Assembly (NCBI GenBank): GCA_963741305.1
Contig: CAVUHL010000003.1
Location: forward strand, 3,658,001 to 3,722,000
Direction: 5' to 3'
Source: DATMER01 sp963741305
GTDB taxonomy: Bacteria; Acidobacteriota; Thermoanaerobaculia; Multivoradales; UBA5704
Length of the DNA: 64,000 bases
This document shows, piece after piece, positions 7,407-15,779 of the stretch. The first letter of the stretch is position 1; each line of letters opens with the position of its first letter. Both the position numbers and the translations under genes were made by a program. A model generated the notes under the pieces. That model saw nothing but the letters and a program-made list of their open reading frames with translations, had not been told where the DNA came from and searched no databases.

Positions 7407-8981
7407 ATGGCAATTCGAAAGAACGCAGGAGAAGCGGCGCCTCCGAAGAAGGTTCATATTGGACGAGTGATAGCCATGCTGCGGGAGGCGCTCGACCTGT
7501 CGCAGTCGGACCTCTCCCGAGAATCAGGCGTCAAGCGCTCCTCGATTTGCGAGTATGAAGCGGGCACAACCACGCCCGATGCCTCGACCTTGGAGCGGCT
7601 CCTTCGGGGGATGAATTTCCAGTGGTCTGCGCTCGACCTCGGCGGGTGGTTTCTCGAACGGCTCTTTTCCGAGTGTGTCTCGGCTGACGCTCTTGGTCCT
7701 CGGCCGGCCGCCTCCGTTGCGGACGCGCTTGTCGCCGAGGCGCGGAAGGCGTTCGCCGGCGCAGCCGAGGCCGGGAAAGCCGCTGCCCGTCTTCAAGAGC
7801 TGCTCGCATTGGCAGGACAAGGGAAGGTTCCCGGAAGTGCGGGTGAAGAAGCTCCTGAACTCGCTGCGGATAGAGAACCGTCGCTTCCCGATCGGGCTCT
7901 TGCTCGGGACATCGTCGGGCGTCTTCGGAGGCTCACACACAGTCAGCAGAGAGAGGAGCTTGAGCAGGCTCCTGCGTGGTGCCGGTGGGCGGTCTGCGAG
8001 GCGCTCTGCTACGAAAGCCAGCGGGTCTGCGGGAACAAGCCCGTCCAGGCACTCGCGCTCTCCGAGCTGGCGCTCGCGGCGGCTGATACGGCGGCTGGCG
8101 ATGAGGCGTGGCGGGAGAAGCTCCGGAGCATCGCTTGGGCTCACATCGGCAACGCCCTCAGGGCCGGTAACGATCTTAAGCAATCCGACCATGCCTTCGT
8201 TGAGGCGGAGCGCCACCTGGAGGCGGCAGTGGGTGCCCGAACGGATCTTCTCGAGGAGGGGCTTGTCTTCGCGCTTAAGGCGTCGCTTCGCCGGGCGCAA
8301 CGCCGCTTCGATGAGTCCGCGGATCTGCTGCGCCGCGCTGCTGCAGTAGCCTCCGGTGAAACGTTCCGGGTGCAGGTGCTCACCAGCCAGGCCAAGCTCT
8401 TCGAGGAGCGGGGAGACCTGGAGGAGGCGATTGCGATCCTTGAAGGTGGAAGCGGGATCTCCCTTCCCGAGGAAGACGCCCGAGTCACCCTCTGCATCCG
8501 GCACAATCTGGCGGACAACCTCAGCAAGCTCGACCGCTTTCAGGAAGCCGAAGCGCTATTGCCTGAGATCCGCGTGCTGGCCCGCAAAGCGGGAGGGGAA
8601 CTCGACCGTATCCGCCTCTCGTGGACCGAGGGGCGCGTGGCTGCGGGTCTTGGGAACGTGGGGAAGGGCGTCAAGATGCTCACGAAGGTGCGAGGCGAAT
8701 TTGTCTCGCACGGATTGGACTACGACACCGCTCTGGTCTCTTTGGAACTCTCCGTGCTCTATGCCTGCCAGGGAAGGATGGAAGAGGTCAAATCCCTGGC
8801 CCGACACATGGTCCCGATCTTCAAGTCCAAGGAGATCCACCGGGAGGTCTTGGCGGCGCTCTCGATTTTTCGAGACACGGCCGAGAAAGAGCGGGTCACT
8901 GCGGGGTTTGCCCAGGGCATCCTCACCTACTTGCGGAAGGCACGGCATAATCCTGAGCTGCGGTTCAAAAGCGAGGTTTAG
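7407..8981 (+). CDS. XRE-family regulator with C-terminal TPR domain
   Basis: A 524-aa cytosolic protein. Residues about 12-65 are an XRE HTH (IGRVIAMLREALDLSQSDLSRESGVKRSSICEYEAG). From about 170 to 515 there is a TPR solenoid like that of the preceding gene (SLRRAQRRFDESADLLRRAAAVA; ARVTLCIRHNLADNLSKLDRFQEAEALLPEIR; LDYDTALVSLELSVLYACQGR). The HTH-plus-TPR layout is that of RRNPP-type peptide-responsive regulators, although the family itself looks acidobacterial and I cannot name it. It is the second gene of a two-gene operon, with a small exported protein encoded divergently. Whether it binds a peptide is inference. Confidence 0.82.
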   Translation: MAIRKNAGEAAPPKKVHIGRVIAMLREALDLSQSDLSRESGVKRSSICEYEAGTTTPDASTLERLLRGMNFQWSALDLGGWFLERLFSECVSADALGPRPAASVADALVAEARKAFAGAAEAGKAAARLQELLALAGQGKVPGSAGEEAPELAADREPSLPDRALARDIVGRLRRLTHSQQREELEQAPAWCRWAVCEALCYESQRVCGNKPVQALALSELALAAADTAAGDEAWREKLRSIAWAHIGNALRAGNDLKQSDHAFVEAERHLEAAVGARTDLLEEGLVFALKASLRRAQRRFDESADLLRRAAAVASGETFRVQVLTSQAKLFEERGDLEEAIAILEGGSGISLPEEDARVTLCIRHNLADNLSKLDRFQEAEALLPEIRVLARKAGGELDRIRLSWTEGRVAAGLGNVGKGVKMLTKVRGEFVSHGLDYDTALVSLELSVLYACQGRMEEVKSLARHMVPIFKSKEIHREVLAALSIFRDTAEKERVTAGFAQGILTYLRKARHNPELRFKSEV

Positions 8982-9059
8982 CGTCATGATATCAGGTCTA
9001 TCCCTGCTGCGTCGCCACCCGGCACTGAGGAGGTGAGAAGGGACCTGACCCTGGGCAAC

Positions 9060-12000
9060 CTATAACTCCCTCATGAAATCGCGCCGCTTTTCCCTCTCGA
9101 TGGCATGTCGGAGAGCCTCAATCCATTTTTCGAGGTAGAACTTGTGATCTAAGAAATCCAGACCCTCAACCAAGGGCAATAATGATTCGATGAATTCCAG
9201 TCTCTTTTGGTCGTGAGGTACAGAGCTTCCCCAAATTGCTCCCGACCTTCGCTCAAAGGATAATCGCTCGAAATCCTCTACGCGCTTGTTCCTACTTAGG
9301 AAAATGGCGAAAAGTTCCCGCCTCTTCTCGTCTGGGAAGCCGCCTACGACTCCAAAGATGAAGTGAATGAATTCCGGCTGCTCATCTGCTCTCTCTTCAA
9401 TTAGCCTGCCTGCCAGGCCTGCCTGTCGCTCTACGATGCCCGCCTCTACCTTATCGGCTCGATCTGTTCCGAAAATGATCTCCAAAAAAGACTCAACAAG
9501 CATCTCTTTTCTCTGCTGTAGTTCAAACAAAAATTCGATAGCGTCACGCAGTATCCACTCATAATCGTCTCTCTTCCAGAGGAAGCTGAAGTCTCTGGAA
9601 TCATCTAGTCGATTAAGCCATCTCCTTTCCTGCTCAGTTGCAGTTTCCACGAGCAGGTTTATGTACTCGCGGAGAAAGTTCCTATCGCAGTCAAGTATAA
9701 GGCTCAAGACGCGCCCATCGTAATCTGACGTATCATGCGCTCTTCGCGCTGCAAGATACGCCTTCTTGAGAAGTCCAACATTCTCAGGTCCGAAGTAAGA
9801 GAGAAGCTCTTCCGCGGTAACAATGTAATGGTTGAACAGAGACCCAAGATGACGGGCAAATCCCAGCTCCTTCTCTGTCTCAGTTCGCGATAGGAGGATC
9901 TCGACAACTCGAACTACTGCACGGTCATCAAGTGAAATATACCGCTCCAAGAGCTTGAAACTATTCGGTAGGTCATACGGAGAAGCCGTCCGGTAAAGGT
10001 CGTAAAGATCTTCGAGATGAGAGTGATCTACTCTATCAGGTGGGATGCTGCCGAAGAAGGCGAAGAGCCATCTTTGCTTATCCGGGTATTCCTTGCCGCT
10101 TATGAAATCGCGCGCCGCGGTAACATCGGTGAACTTTATCAAGGCCGTAGCTACCTGGTACCCGTTGACACCTAGAGGAGCACCCATTTCAAGATACGAG
10201 GTGACAACGGGAATATAAACATCAGGCCCTTCGACCTCTAGGATTGTAAATACTGCTTCAATCCCTCGCTGGAGGGCCCAAGAATCGGAAGTGCGCGCGG
10301 CCCGTGCGATTTCCACGCATTCGTTAAGCATCTCCTTGTAGTCGTCCACTGAAAAGTCACGTACATAACGACGCAGCTCCTCCTCCTGCCTCTTTTCTGC
10401 GCCTTCAATGGAACCTCTCCAATAGCGTTGTAGGTTGAGTAGGGCCGCGAGGTGAGTAAGCCGAGTTGTAAATCCCTCCCTGACCTCCGGATCATATGTG
10501 ACGCCTTCACGGTCGAGCAGGTCCAGATAATCATGCATCTGAGAAGAATGCTTAAAGTCAGCGGGATCAAGTATATTTCTTAGAAAAGGAATGACAGCTT
10601 CGGAATCTTTGCTCAAGATCTCGTGGCCGGAGACTTGGTACCCTGAGCGTGCGAAGTCGCGGAGAAGACTGAGCACTTCTCCCTGTAGTTCAGGCACGCC
10701 GTATAGATCGAATACGTGTTGCCAAATACTCTGGCGAAGGTGGTAGAGGTCGGGTGTCGGCGGTAACTCAAAGCTAATCCACGAGACTGACATCTTCTTA
10801 TGCTTTGTGACCTCGAACTGTATGCGAAGGTAATACGCCGCGATGCTCAAAAAGAGTTTGGCAAAAAGAAGATTATGTCCTCCATCTGCCCGCATCCAGA
10901 GGCGATCTATCACTTCTCGCTGAGGGGCGTATTCGACAAGCGAAGACTCGGGCCTAAAGCCGAAGTAGTTCTTTAGGATGCGCAATACATTCCCGACCGA
11001 ACGGGGACGTTTTGCAAAGGTCTCCAGCACAAGCTCTAGAGCAGTGCTGAAATGGTGGCTTCCATAAAAGACTCCCAAGAGATCGAGAAGAGGGATCTGC
11101 TCAAAGGCGCTGGAAGAACTGAAATCGAGAGCTTCTATACTCTCTTCTTCCTCAACAGGCAGCTTCGCAGTTTCCTGACGAATGTGCAGAAGCGTCTCGG
11201 TTTGCCTCACGAACCAGAATGCCTGGATCAACGCTATGAGATCCTCCTCTCGTCCCTCCTCCTGCAGTGCCTTCCACTTTCTATCGATATGCGGTCGAAG
11301 CTGGTCCTCTACGCGTGCACCGAGGGAATTGATGACAGGATCAAGGGCGTCGATGAAGAGAGAGCGGTAGTGGGGGAAAAACCGATCAAGAAGAAGTGAG
11401 AAATCAAGCGCGCCGCCCTTGAAAACAGCGAAATAGAATAGATACGTTGCGAGGACCTGATCGGCGAACTTTGCTACCTCCTGCTCATATAGGTCAAGTA
11501 ATTCTAGACGGTCGAGCTGCTCGACCATATACCAGAAGGCAGAAGGAGGTATATCGAATGCATCGGCTATCGCAGACATAATCTCATGGTTGGATCGATC
11601 AACGACTCTGAAGAAGGCTACGAGGCCAGCAACTTTAATCAGCCTCTCGTCTCCGGTCTCCTCGAGAGATTTGCGAACTGATCCAAAGTACTCGTCGTAA
11701 AGTGAGGTGACATCAGCAATGCTGTCGAGCGATTGGTGCTGAATAGCCAACTTGGCAGCCATCATGGCAAGCCGCGGATTGCCACGGGCGATACTGACGA
11801 TCCGATTTGCGAAGTGGTAGTTCTTTATCCCTTCTTCCTCCGAAATCAGTGTTCTGATTTGCTCGTCTGTGAATGGCTTCAGGGGCTCTTCGTAGCCACC
11901 TCCGAAAGGCTTGGCCTGTTCCAATATCCTCTCACGCGCATAATCCCGCACCGTGGCAATGATCTTAACTTGCACCTCGGCAGTCTGATCATGTAGAAGG

Positions 12001-12833
12001 TGGAGTATATACTCGAATCCACTCAGGCGGTTCGCATCATCCACAAGTATGAGATATTTGCCGGGACGCCTGAAATAGATCTTGAGATCCTGTGACAGGT
12101 CTACGCCGCGGTTGAAGACACACCTAACCGTCCAGCCCTCATTTGCCGTGGAGTAGCGATGGGCCACTTCAAGCATGAACCGCGATTTCCCAACGCCCGC
12201 ACCACCCGTGATAAGCATAAGGTCAGTCGTTTCAAGCGCCGCCAAAGCGCTTTTTATCTCTTCCTCCCTGAAATGGAACCCTGTATCCAGACGGGTGCTG
12301 AATGAACTCTTTCCATACTGGGATACAAATTCTTGTGGGGTTACTATCTGTCCACTGTCTACCTCCACATTGAGGAACTCCTTTGCAAGACCCGGGTACT
12401 TGTCAAATAGATCGTACGCAATTTTCTCCAAGTCTCTGAATGTTACTGTGACCCCTCTATCTCGGCCCTCCAAGAGAAGAGATAACTCATCTTTCGTATC
12501 CAGGGTGTCATTGTAGCAGAGCACCACCTCTTTGGCTTGATCTATAGGTACTCCTGTGTGTGCCTCATCAAAGGACGAATCAAAGTCTCCTTTCAGCTTT
12601 CCGGGCAGATTGGACTCCTGCGTAGTGTAATGCGCGAGGGCGAAGGTGCCATCCGGAAGCGTGACGAGAGAGTCAGGAACGCCTTTCTTGGTCTTATCTT
12701 TGCCTAGCACCGAGCCGATGGATTTGAGATTTGCATAGCGAGGATTCTGCCGTAGGTAGACGTCGCAGAGCTTCTGGAATCGACCACCATCAATCGACTT
12801 CAGCTCCGCTTGAATTTGGTTTATTTTCGACAC
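9060..12833 (-). CDS. STAND NTPase with nuclease-like N terminus, probable defence protein
   Basis: A 1257-aa protein. Residues 1-150 contain a restriction-nuclease-like core (GVPDSLVTLPDGTFALAHYTTQ, an Asp followed by an alternating strand as in PD-(D/E)XK folds, although the usual E-x-K is not clear). An NTPase module follows, with Walker A GGAGVGKSR at 210-218 and Walker B KYLILVDDAN at about 259-268, then helical sensor segments (ARGNPRLAMMAAKLA). The C-terminal 700 residues are helical repeats without a named domain. This layout (effector, STAND NTPase, sensor solenoid) matches Avs-like and related anti-phage ATPases. Its base composition is visibly poorer in GC than the neighbours, which points to separate acquisition. 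It stands alone on the minus strand, convergent with the TPR operon. Confidence 0.75.
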   Translation of the reverse strand: MSKINQIQAELKSIDGGRFQKLCDVYLRQNPRYANLKSIGSVLGKDKTKKGVPDSLVTLPDGTFALAHYTTQESNLPGKLKGDFDSSFDEAHTGVPIDQAKEVVLCYNDTLDTKDELSLLLEGRDRGVTVTFRDLEKIAYDLFDKYPGLAKEFLNVEVDSGQIVTPQEFVSQYGKSSFSTRLDTGFHFREEEIKSALAALETTDLMLITGGAGVGKSRFMLEVAHRYSTANEGWTVRCVFNRGVDLSQDLKIYFRRPGKYLILVDDANRLSGFEYILHLLHDQTAEVQVKIIATVRDYARERILEQAKPFGGGYEEPLKPFTDEQIRTLISEEEGIKNYHFANRIVSIARGNPRLAMMAAKLAIQHQSLDSIADVTSLYDEYFGSVRKSLEETGDERLIKVAGLVAFFRVVDRSNHEIMSAIADAFDIPPSAFWYMVEQLDRLELLDLYEQEVAKFADQVLATYLFYFAVFKGGALDFSLLLDRFFPHYRSLFIDALDPVINSLGARVEDQLRPHIDRKWKALQEEGREEDLIALIQAFWFVRQTETLLHIRQETAKLPVEEEESIEALDFSSSSAFEQIPLLDLLGVFYGSHHFSTALELVLETFAKRPRSVGNVLRILKNYFGFRPESSLVEYAPQREVIDRLWMRADGGHNLLFAKLFLSIAAYYLRIQFEVTKHKKMSVSWISFELPPTPDLYHLRQSIWQHVFDLYGVPELQGEVLSLLRDFARSGYQVSGHEILSKDSEAVIPFLRNILDPADFKHSSQMHDYLDLLDREGVTYDPEVREGFTTRLTHLAALLNLQRYWRGSIEGAEKRQEEELRRYVRDFSVDDYKEMLNECVEIARAARTSDSWALQRGIEAVFTILEVEGPDVYIPVVTSYLEMGAPLGVNGYQVATALIKFTDVTAARDFISGKEYPDKQRWLFAFFGSIPPDRVDHSHLEDLYDLYRTASPYDLPNSFKLLERYISLDDRAVVRVVEILLSRTETEKELGFARHLGSLFNHYIVTAEELLSYFGPENVGLLKKAYLAARRAHDTSDYDGRVLSLILDCDRNFLREYINLLVETATEQERRWLNRLDDSRDFSFLWKRDDYEWILRDAIEFLFELQQRKEMLVESFLEIIFGTDRADKVEAGIVERQAGLAGRLIEERADEQPEFIHFIFGVVGGFPDEKRRELFAIFLSRNKRVEDFERLSFERRSGAIWGSSVPHDQKRLEFIESLLPLVEGLDFLDHKFYLEKWIEALRHAIEREKRRDFMREL

Positions 12834-12990
12834 CTTCTGCCTCCACTAACCTGTTGCGGTGAGTATCATAGAGGGGCACCGATGTCAACTCTCGGCCCCA
12901 CGGTCCCCGGGGAGGTCGATCGTTGCTCTGAGGGGCTTTTCTTGTGACGCGATACTGCATATCAGTTGCTGGTTGTTCTCCTCAGTGACC

Positions 12991-13035
12991 ACGCTTGAGA
13001 CACGAAGAAAGGCCCCGCTCTGTATGGAGCCTTTC
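12991..13035. repeat. First copy of the CGCTTGAGACACG-plus-hairpin module
   Basis: ACGCTTGAGACACG (from 12991) is followed by a hairpin, GAAAGGC (13007-13013) with GCCTTTC (13029-13035). The same 13-base leader, CGCTTGAGACACG, precedes the two stronger hairpins at 13073 and 13817. The leader matches, in reverse, the codons for RVSSA in the second recombinase (around 15399-15407). Confidence 0.6.
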
Positions 13036-13072
13036 CCTCTATCTCATCAAACATCCCACCGCTTGAGACACG

Positions 13073-13103
13073 GTAAAGGCCCTGCTGTAAACAGGGCCTT
13101 TAC
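13073..13103. terminator. 12-bp perfect hairpin in repeat copy 1
   Basis: GTAAAGGCCCTG (13073-13084), loop CTGTAAA, then CAGGGCCTTTAC (13092-13103). The A/U-rich base of the stem allows termination on either strand. It lies just past the stop of the truncated recombinase remnant. Confidence 0.7.
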
Positions 13104-13116
13104 GCTTTGAGTGAGC

Positions 13117-13259
13117 CTATGACTCGCCTGCATCCTCCGGATGCTCTTTGAGCCAGTCATAGCATTGATGTACAATGTGTCTCAACGCACGAGCAGAACG
13201 GGGTCTTGGCTTGCCCTCCATCTTTTGGTGGCTTCGAGATCTGGTTCGAGAGGGTGCAC
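13117..13259 (-). pseudogene. C-terminal remnant of a serine recombinase
   Basis: Read on the minus strand this keeps an open frame matching the end of the recombinase at 13861-15432: APSRTRSRS.QKM, then RSARALRHIV, then YDWLKEHP, ending in TAG at 13117-13119. It differs at several residues (HQCYDWLKEHPEDAGES here against QEIYDWLKEHPKDASE there), so it comes from a diverged second recombinase and not from a recent duplication. Only about 46 codons remain; homology ends at 13259. Confidence 0.7.
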
Positions 13260-13304
13260 ACATAATCTTTCTCGATTCTGACAAGAGTCCAGATCGTGCC
13301 TTTT

Positions 13305-13334
13305 CAAAACACCCCTTGGTTAAGGGGTGTTTTG
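13305..13334 (+). terminator. 13-bp perfect hairpin upstream of the HTH gene
   Basis: CAAAACACCCCTT (13305-13317), loop GGTT, then AAGGGGTGTTTTG (13322-13334), followed by ACTTTC. The stem ends in A/T runs on both sides, so it could terminate either strand. It separates the recombinase remnant from the gene starting at 13387. Confidence 0.7.
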
Positions 13335-13386
13335 ACTTTCTGGGGAGATCAGAGACACTAAGGACAGCCGGAAACCCGGTATACCT

Positions 13387-13773
13387 ATGTATACCTTCGA
13401 ACCCATCCGCTCATACTCAGTGCCCGAAGCGGCAAAGATCCTCGGTATCTCTCGTGCTGCCGTCACGAAGCGCATCAAGGCCGGCACCCTCTACGCAGAA
13501 CGGATCGGTAGGAACTACTCGATCCACGGCACCCATCTGAGTGCGGCACTCAAAACCACATCTTCTTCTCTTGTCGACTCCCCGAATGACAGCGCGTACG
13601 AAATATTCCGATCGCTCTTCCCCGATGTTCCTCCAGAACAGATCGAAGAAGCCCATGAGCGTTTCAGCGCATACATTCGACTCATCGCTCGTATATGGGA
13701 CCGGTTGGAGAAAGAGGGAAGGACTGAAGAAGCGCGCGCCCTGTTGAAAGCGCAGAGGAAGGAGCTACACTAA
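13387..13773 (+). CDS. Excisionase-like HTH protein
   Basis: A 128-aa protein. Residues about 8-48 form a MerR/excisionase-type winged helix (YSVPEAAKILGISRAAVTKRIKAGTLYAERIGRNYSI), as found in recombination directionality factors and plasmid regulators. The C-terminal half (LFPDVPPEQIEEAHERFSAYIRLIARIWDRLEKEGR) is homologous to the small protein encoded just ahead of the inner recombinase (15429-15707). The gene sits alone between two 200-bp direct repeats, each carrying a recombinase 3' end, so it looks like a unit inserted or duplicated together with a recombinase copy. A role in directing the neighbouring serine recombinase is plausible but unproven. Confidence 0.75.
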   Translation: MYTFEPIRSYSVPEAAKILGISRAAVTKRIKAGTLYAERIGRNYSIHGTHLSAALKTTSSSLVDSPNDSAYEIFRSLFPDVPPEQIEEAHERFSAYIRLIARIWDRLEKEGRTEEARALLKAQRKELH

Positions 13774-13801
13774 GATCGGTTACTGATTGCCTTGCCCGGT
13801 A

Positions 13802-14000
13802 ACCGCTTGAGACACGGTAAAGGCCCTGCTGTAAACAGGGCCTTTACGCTTTGAGTGAGCCTACTCGCTTGCATCCTTGGGATGTTCTTTGAGCCAGTCG
13901 TAAATCTCTTGTACAATGTGTCTCAACGCACGAGCAGAACGGGATCTTGGCTTACGCGCCATCTTCTGGCGGCTTCGAGATCTGGTTCGAGAGGGTGCAC
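13802..14000. repeat. Direct repeat, copy 2 (about 199 bp)
   Basis: Second copy of 13058-13259. It begins with the CGCTTGAGACACG leader, holds the terminator hairpin and covers the last 46 codons or so of the intact inner recombinase. Similarity stops after GGTGCAC at 14000. Confidence 0.85.
13817..13847. terminator. 12-bp perfect hairpin between convergent genes
   Basis: GTAAAGGCCCTG (13817-13828), loop CTGTAAA, CAGGGCCTTTAC (13836-13847). It lies between the convergent stops at 13773 (plus) and 13861 (minus) and is placed to terminate both. Confidence 0.8.
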
Positions 14001-15432
14001 CTGACAGAACACCTCTATCCAACGCGAGGAAGCAAAACGGAAGCGAGAGCCCAACTATAACGTTTTTGTCGTCCACCGCTCGGTTCGAAGTGAGCAGTTC
14101 AACCTGTTCACGCTTTTCCTCGTCAGATCCCATCTCATGGCCTAACGAAGCGGAGAACGCCAGTTCGAAGATCGCTAGTAGCCTTTCCTTCACCTTCGCC
14201 TGGCTTTGGTCCTGAGCGAGCTGTCCTTCCAGTCCGATCTTCTCAAGGAGAAGTGTCCTCTTTCTGTCCTCAAAGGTCTCTTTGTCGAGCGTGCCTTCGA
14301 GGTAGGCATCCACAAGGCGATCCTGCCGAGCTTGGATTGCGCCGAGCTGGCATCTCCAGACCTCTCGGACCTCCTCAATATGCTTGTCGTGGTCGTGCAG
14401 GAGGTTCTCGGCGTATGCCAAGAGTCTCTCCCGATCGTGCTGAGGGTAGGAAAGCGAGCTGACTGCTCCGATGATGGCTTGCTCGACCGCCTCTTCGCGG
14501 ACGCATGGCCGGGCGCAGCCACGGGTGTGGCAGCGGTAGTAGACGTGGCCTTTCTGCCGCTCGGGAGTGAGGAAGTGGTTGCAGTGGGTGCAGCGGAACA
14601 TCCGACGATAGATGAAGGAGTGTCGCTTCACTTTCTGCTGCACCTTCCCTTGGAGCCTCCGCTGCACTTGGTCGAAGAGCGCTTTTGAGATGAGAGGCTC
14701 GTGCACGCCTTTGTGAACCGGGCCGCCGATTTTCCTGTGAGCGATGAGCCCGATGTAGAAGGGGTTGTTGAGGAGCATCGAGAGTCCGCTCTTGGTGATG
14801 CGCCCGCCTCGTGTATTCCGAAGCCCTCGTTGATGGAGTTCGTCGCAGAGAGTTCGGAGGGTGTAGTGCCCGCTCGCATAGAGCTGAAATGCCTCCCGAA
14901 CCAGAGGCCCCTTGATCGGGCAGATGGTTTTCTTCTTTCCACCTCGCCCGTTATCGACATAGCCTACGGGCGCCGCCCAGGTGATGAGCCCTTCCCGCAA
15001 CCTTCCGTCGATGCCCTTGTGAACTTCTTCCCTGAGGTTTCTAATGTAGTCAGCGGCAAACACGGCTTGGATGTCGGCCATGAGACGCCGGCCACGTGTA
15101 CCAAGCTCAAGGTTCTCGTTGGCATAGTGAACGGAGATTCCTCGGTCTGCAAGATCGCTGATTTCCGCCCAGTCGTAGTAATTTCGAGTAGAGCGGTCGA
15201 TCTTGTGCATGACCAGGCCCTGCGCCTTGCCAGCGCGGATGAGCTTCACCACTTTGGTAAAGACAGGGCGCCCGCGTTTGGCCGCAGTCTCAACCTCTTC
15301 AAACCACTCTACGATCTCAAGGCCTTGCTTCTCTGCATAGCGGAGGATCGCGCTTCGCTGCTCTCCGAGCGATGCCCCTTGTTCCTCCTGCTTCGCGCTT
15401 GAGACACGGATGTACGCGAAGCACTGCTTCAT
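13861..15432 (-). CDS. Serine recombinase (inner, large type)
   Basis: A 523-aa site-specific recombinase. The N-terminal resolvase domain (about 1-145) has the catalytic serine in YIRVSSAKQ (Ser11) and the conserved MHKIDRSTRNYYDW segment. A recombinase domain follows (about 160-270), then a zinc ribbon (FRCTHCNHFLTPERQKGHVYYRCHTRGC), a coiled-coil region and a basic tail. The ATG at 15432 overlaps the TGA of the small upstream gene (ATGA), so the two are coupled. The 3' end is duplicated at 13117-13259. It is inside the larger element and is not the enzyme at its boundary, so it may belong to a nested element or act as a resolvase. Confidence 0.92.
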   Translation of the reverse strand: MKQCFAYIRVSSAKQEEQGASLGEQRSAILRYAEKQGLEIVEWFEEVETAAKRGRPVFTKVVKLIRAGKAQGLVMHKIDRSTRNYYDWAEISDLADRGISVHYANENLELGTRGRRLMADIQAVFAADYIRNLREEVHKGIDGRLREGLITWAAPVGYVDNGRGGKKKTICPIKGPLVREAFQLYASGHYTLRTLCDELHQRGLRNTRGGRITKSGLSMLLNNPFYIGLIAHRKIGGPVHKGVHEPLISKALFDQVQRRLQGKVQQKVKRHSFIYRRMFRCTHCNHFLTPERQKGHVYYRCHTRGCARPCVREEAVEQAIIGAVSSLSYPQHDRERLLAYAENLLHDHDKHIEEVREVWRCQLGAIQARQDRLVDAYLEGTLDKETFEDRKRTLLLEKIGLEGQLAQDQSQAKVKERLLAIFELAFSASLGHEMGSDEEKREQVELLTSNRAVDDKNVIVGLSLPFCFLALDRGVLSGAPSRTRSRSRQKMARKPRSRSARALRHIVQEIYDWLKEHPKDASE

Positions 15433-15707
15433 GTTTCCGTGTCGTTACTTCTTCTTGTAAAGGATCGACCGGCTTCTATCCTACGGAGTCGGTATTCCTC
15501 TGTCAAAGCCTGCAATCGTTCGCGCTCCTGCGGGTCAGCAGCGATACGGTCATATAAGCGGGCGACAAATGCAAAATAGCGCCGCAGATTTTCCTCGGCT
15601 TCTGCTTCTTTCTCGGGCGGCAGATCTGGAAATAGATCCTTGATTGTAATCTGAGGATTCGACATAGAGGGAGACGATACGCAGCTCCACCACATCGTGA
15701 AAGACAT
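15429..15707 (-). CDS. Small protein coupled to the inner recombinase
   Basis: A 92-aa protein beginning MSFTMWWSC. I chose the ATG at 15707 because AGGAG lies seven bases upstream. A later ATG at 15665 (MSNPQITIKDLFPDLPP) has no such site, and the longer frame to 15914 runs into the divergent gene. The central region (DLFPDLPPEKEAEAEENLRRYFAFVARLYDRIA) is homologous to the C-terminal half of the excisionase-like protein at 13387. It lacks an HTH. It overlaps the recombinase by four bases and is probably co-translated with it; it may be an accessory factor. Function is not known. Confidence 0.7.
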   Translation of the reverse strand: MSFTMWWSCVSSPSMSNPQITIKDLFPDLPPEKEAEAEENLRRYFAFVARLYDRIAADPQERERLQALTEEYRLRRIEAGRSFTRRSNDTET

Positions 15708-15779
15708 CGCGTCTCTCCTGGCGTAGTGCGCAAGTTCCGTCTTCTTGTTGCGAACCGCTCCGCGCATATCCTGTGGCGC

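Larger units (their letters stand above)
13058..13259. repeat. Direct repeat, copy 1 (about 202 bp)
   Basis: This segment is repeated at 13802-14000 with scattered substitutions and one 3-bp difference. It includes a perfect terminator-like hairpin and the last codons of a serine recombinase. The two copies flank the HTH gene at 13387. Confidence 0.85.
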
